Origin: Alphaproteobacteria bacterium
GTDB lineage: Bacteria > Pseudomonadota > Alphaproteobacteria > Acetobacterales > Acetobacteraceae
Direction: 5' to 3'
DNA: 7,409 nt
Assembly: GCA_013298245.1 (NCBI GenBank)
Contig: JAAFHD010000171.1
Coordinates: forward strand, 1 to 7,409
Below, piece after piece: positions 6,876 through 7,409 of the stretch. Within the stretch, counting starts at the first letter, position 1. Each line of letters starts with the position of its first letter. Below the pieces are notes generated by a model. That model had not been told where the DNA came from. It was given only the letters and a program-made list of their open reading frames with translations, and made no database searches. Made by a program: the position numbers and the translations under genes.

Positions 6876-7409
6876 GCCACGATCCTCGGCACAGCGTTGA
6901 AGCCAGCAGCGCGTTCCACGGCGCCGGACACCGCGAACACCGTCTCCTCATCGAAGTGTTTGCCCACCACCTGCAACCCCAGCGGCAACCCCTGCGCATC
7001 CAACCCCGCCGGCACCGCCATGCCGGGCAGCCCCGCCAGGTTCGCCGTCACGGTGAACACGTCGTTCAAATACATCGCCACCGGGTCATCCTGCTTCTCA
7101 TCCAACCCGAAGGCTGCGCTCGGCGTCGCCGGCGTCAGCAACGCGTCGCAATGCTCCCAGGCCAGGTCGAAGTCGCGCTTGATCAGCGCGCGCACCTGCT
7201 GCGCCTTCAGGTAGTAGGCGTCGTAGTAGCCGGCACTCAGCACATAGGTGCCGATCAGGATGCGCCGCTTCACCTCGGCGCCAAAACCCGCGGCGCGCGT
7301 GCGCTGGTAAAGATCCGCCAGATCCTCGCCCGGCACGCGCGCGCCAAACCGCACGCCGTCATACCGCGCCAGGTTCGAAGACGCCTCCGCCGGCGCCACG
7401 ATGTAATAG
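6872..7409 (-). CDS. gatA: Asp/Glu-tRNA amidotransferase subunit A, C-terminal part (cut by window edge)
   Basis: Subunit A is the glutaminase/amidase of GatCAB that releases ammonia for GatB. About 178 C-terminal residues are present and the frame is open to the right edge. The visible part begins with [22 protein letters not shown], a hallmark block of GatA. The GTG codon at 7397-7399 lies inside this block and is not a start. It continues with [35 protein letters not shown] and [13 protein letters not shown]...[19 protein letters not shown], all typical of the amidase-signature C-terminal half. The Ser-Ser-Lys catalytic residues and N-terminus lie beyond the window. Its TGA overlaps the gatB ATG (ATGA), so the two are translationally coupled and encode complex partners in equal supply. 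gatC is not visible and is probably upstream. Confidence 0.97.
   Translation of the reverse strand, partial: YYIVAPAEASSNLARYDGVRFGARVPGEDLADLYQRTRAAGFGAEVKRRILIGTYVLSAGYYDAYYLKAQQVRALIKRDFDLAWEHCDALLTPATPSAAFGLDEKQDDPVAMYLNDVFTVTANLAGLPGMAVPAGLDAQGLPLGLQVVGKHFDEETVFAVSGAVERAAGFNAVPRIVA
6884..6887 (-). promoter_or_regulatory. Shine-Dalgarno of gatB inside the gatA 3' end
   Basis: On the minus strand GAGG stands 8 nt before the gatB ATG (6875-6873). It lies within the gatA coding sequence, so gatB can be initiated de novo as well as by re-initiation through the ATGA overlap. Confidence 0.6.

Noticed and set aside
7397..7399. GTG as a possible start of a short 175-aa protein upstream of gatB.
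   Set aside because: The codons before it read YYI and continue the conserved GatA block [18 protein letters not shown], so this is the interior of a truncated gatA.

Overview
The window reads as GC-rich alphaproteobacterial chromosome, most likely Rhodospirillales/Acetobacteraceae (Roseomonas-like). This placement is inferred from four things: an orphan Bug-type binding protein with a very short signal peptide, HemC with a KDLETEMPPG-type active-site loop, GatB of the alphaproteobacterial type without zinc cysteines, and uniform GC-rich codon use. No tRNA, rRNA, CRISPR, insertion sequence or phage gene was seen.

Left to right on the plus strand there are five co-directional genes. They are hemC (hydroxymethylbilane synthase, haem biosynthesis), a cytoplasmic choline-sulfatase-like sulfatase, a Bug/TctC-family periplasmic solute-binding protein, a short-chain dehydrogenase/reductase (SDR), and a BaiN/HI0933-family flavoprotein. 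The junctions are tight: 45 bp, a 4-bp ATGA overlap, 51 bp, and a 4-bp GTGA overlap. This suggests co-transcription and at least two translationally coupled pairs. The minus strand carries gatB and the C-terminal part of gatA, again joined by an ATGA overlap. They run into the plus-strand block tail to tail, with a 9-bp overlap of the coding 3' ends.

hemC and gatA/gatB are housekeeping genes. The sulfatase-Bug-SDR trio between them looks like a small accessory catabolic module. The Bug protein could capture an organic anion in the periplasm, the sulfatase (no signal peptide) would act in the cytosol, and the SDR is an enzyme of unclear chemistry. No permease (TctA/TctB) is in the window, so the transport link is inference.

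Two details stand out. The SDR has lost the Asn, Ser and Tyr of the classical catalytic tetrad and keeps only the Lys. The sulfatase start codon lies in a perfect 9-bp hairpin whose loop displays the Shine-Dalgarno sequence.
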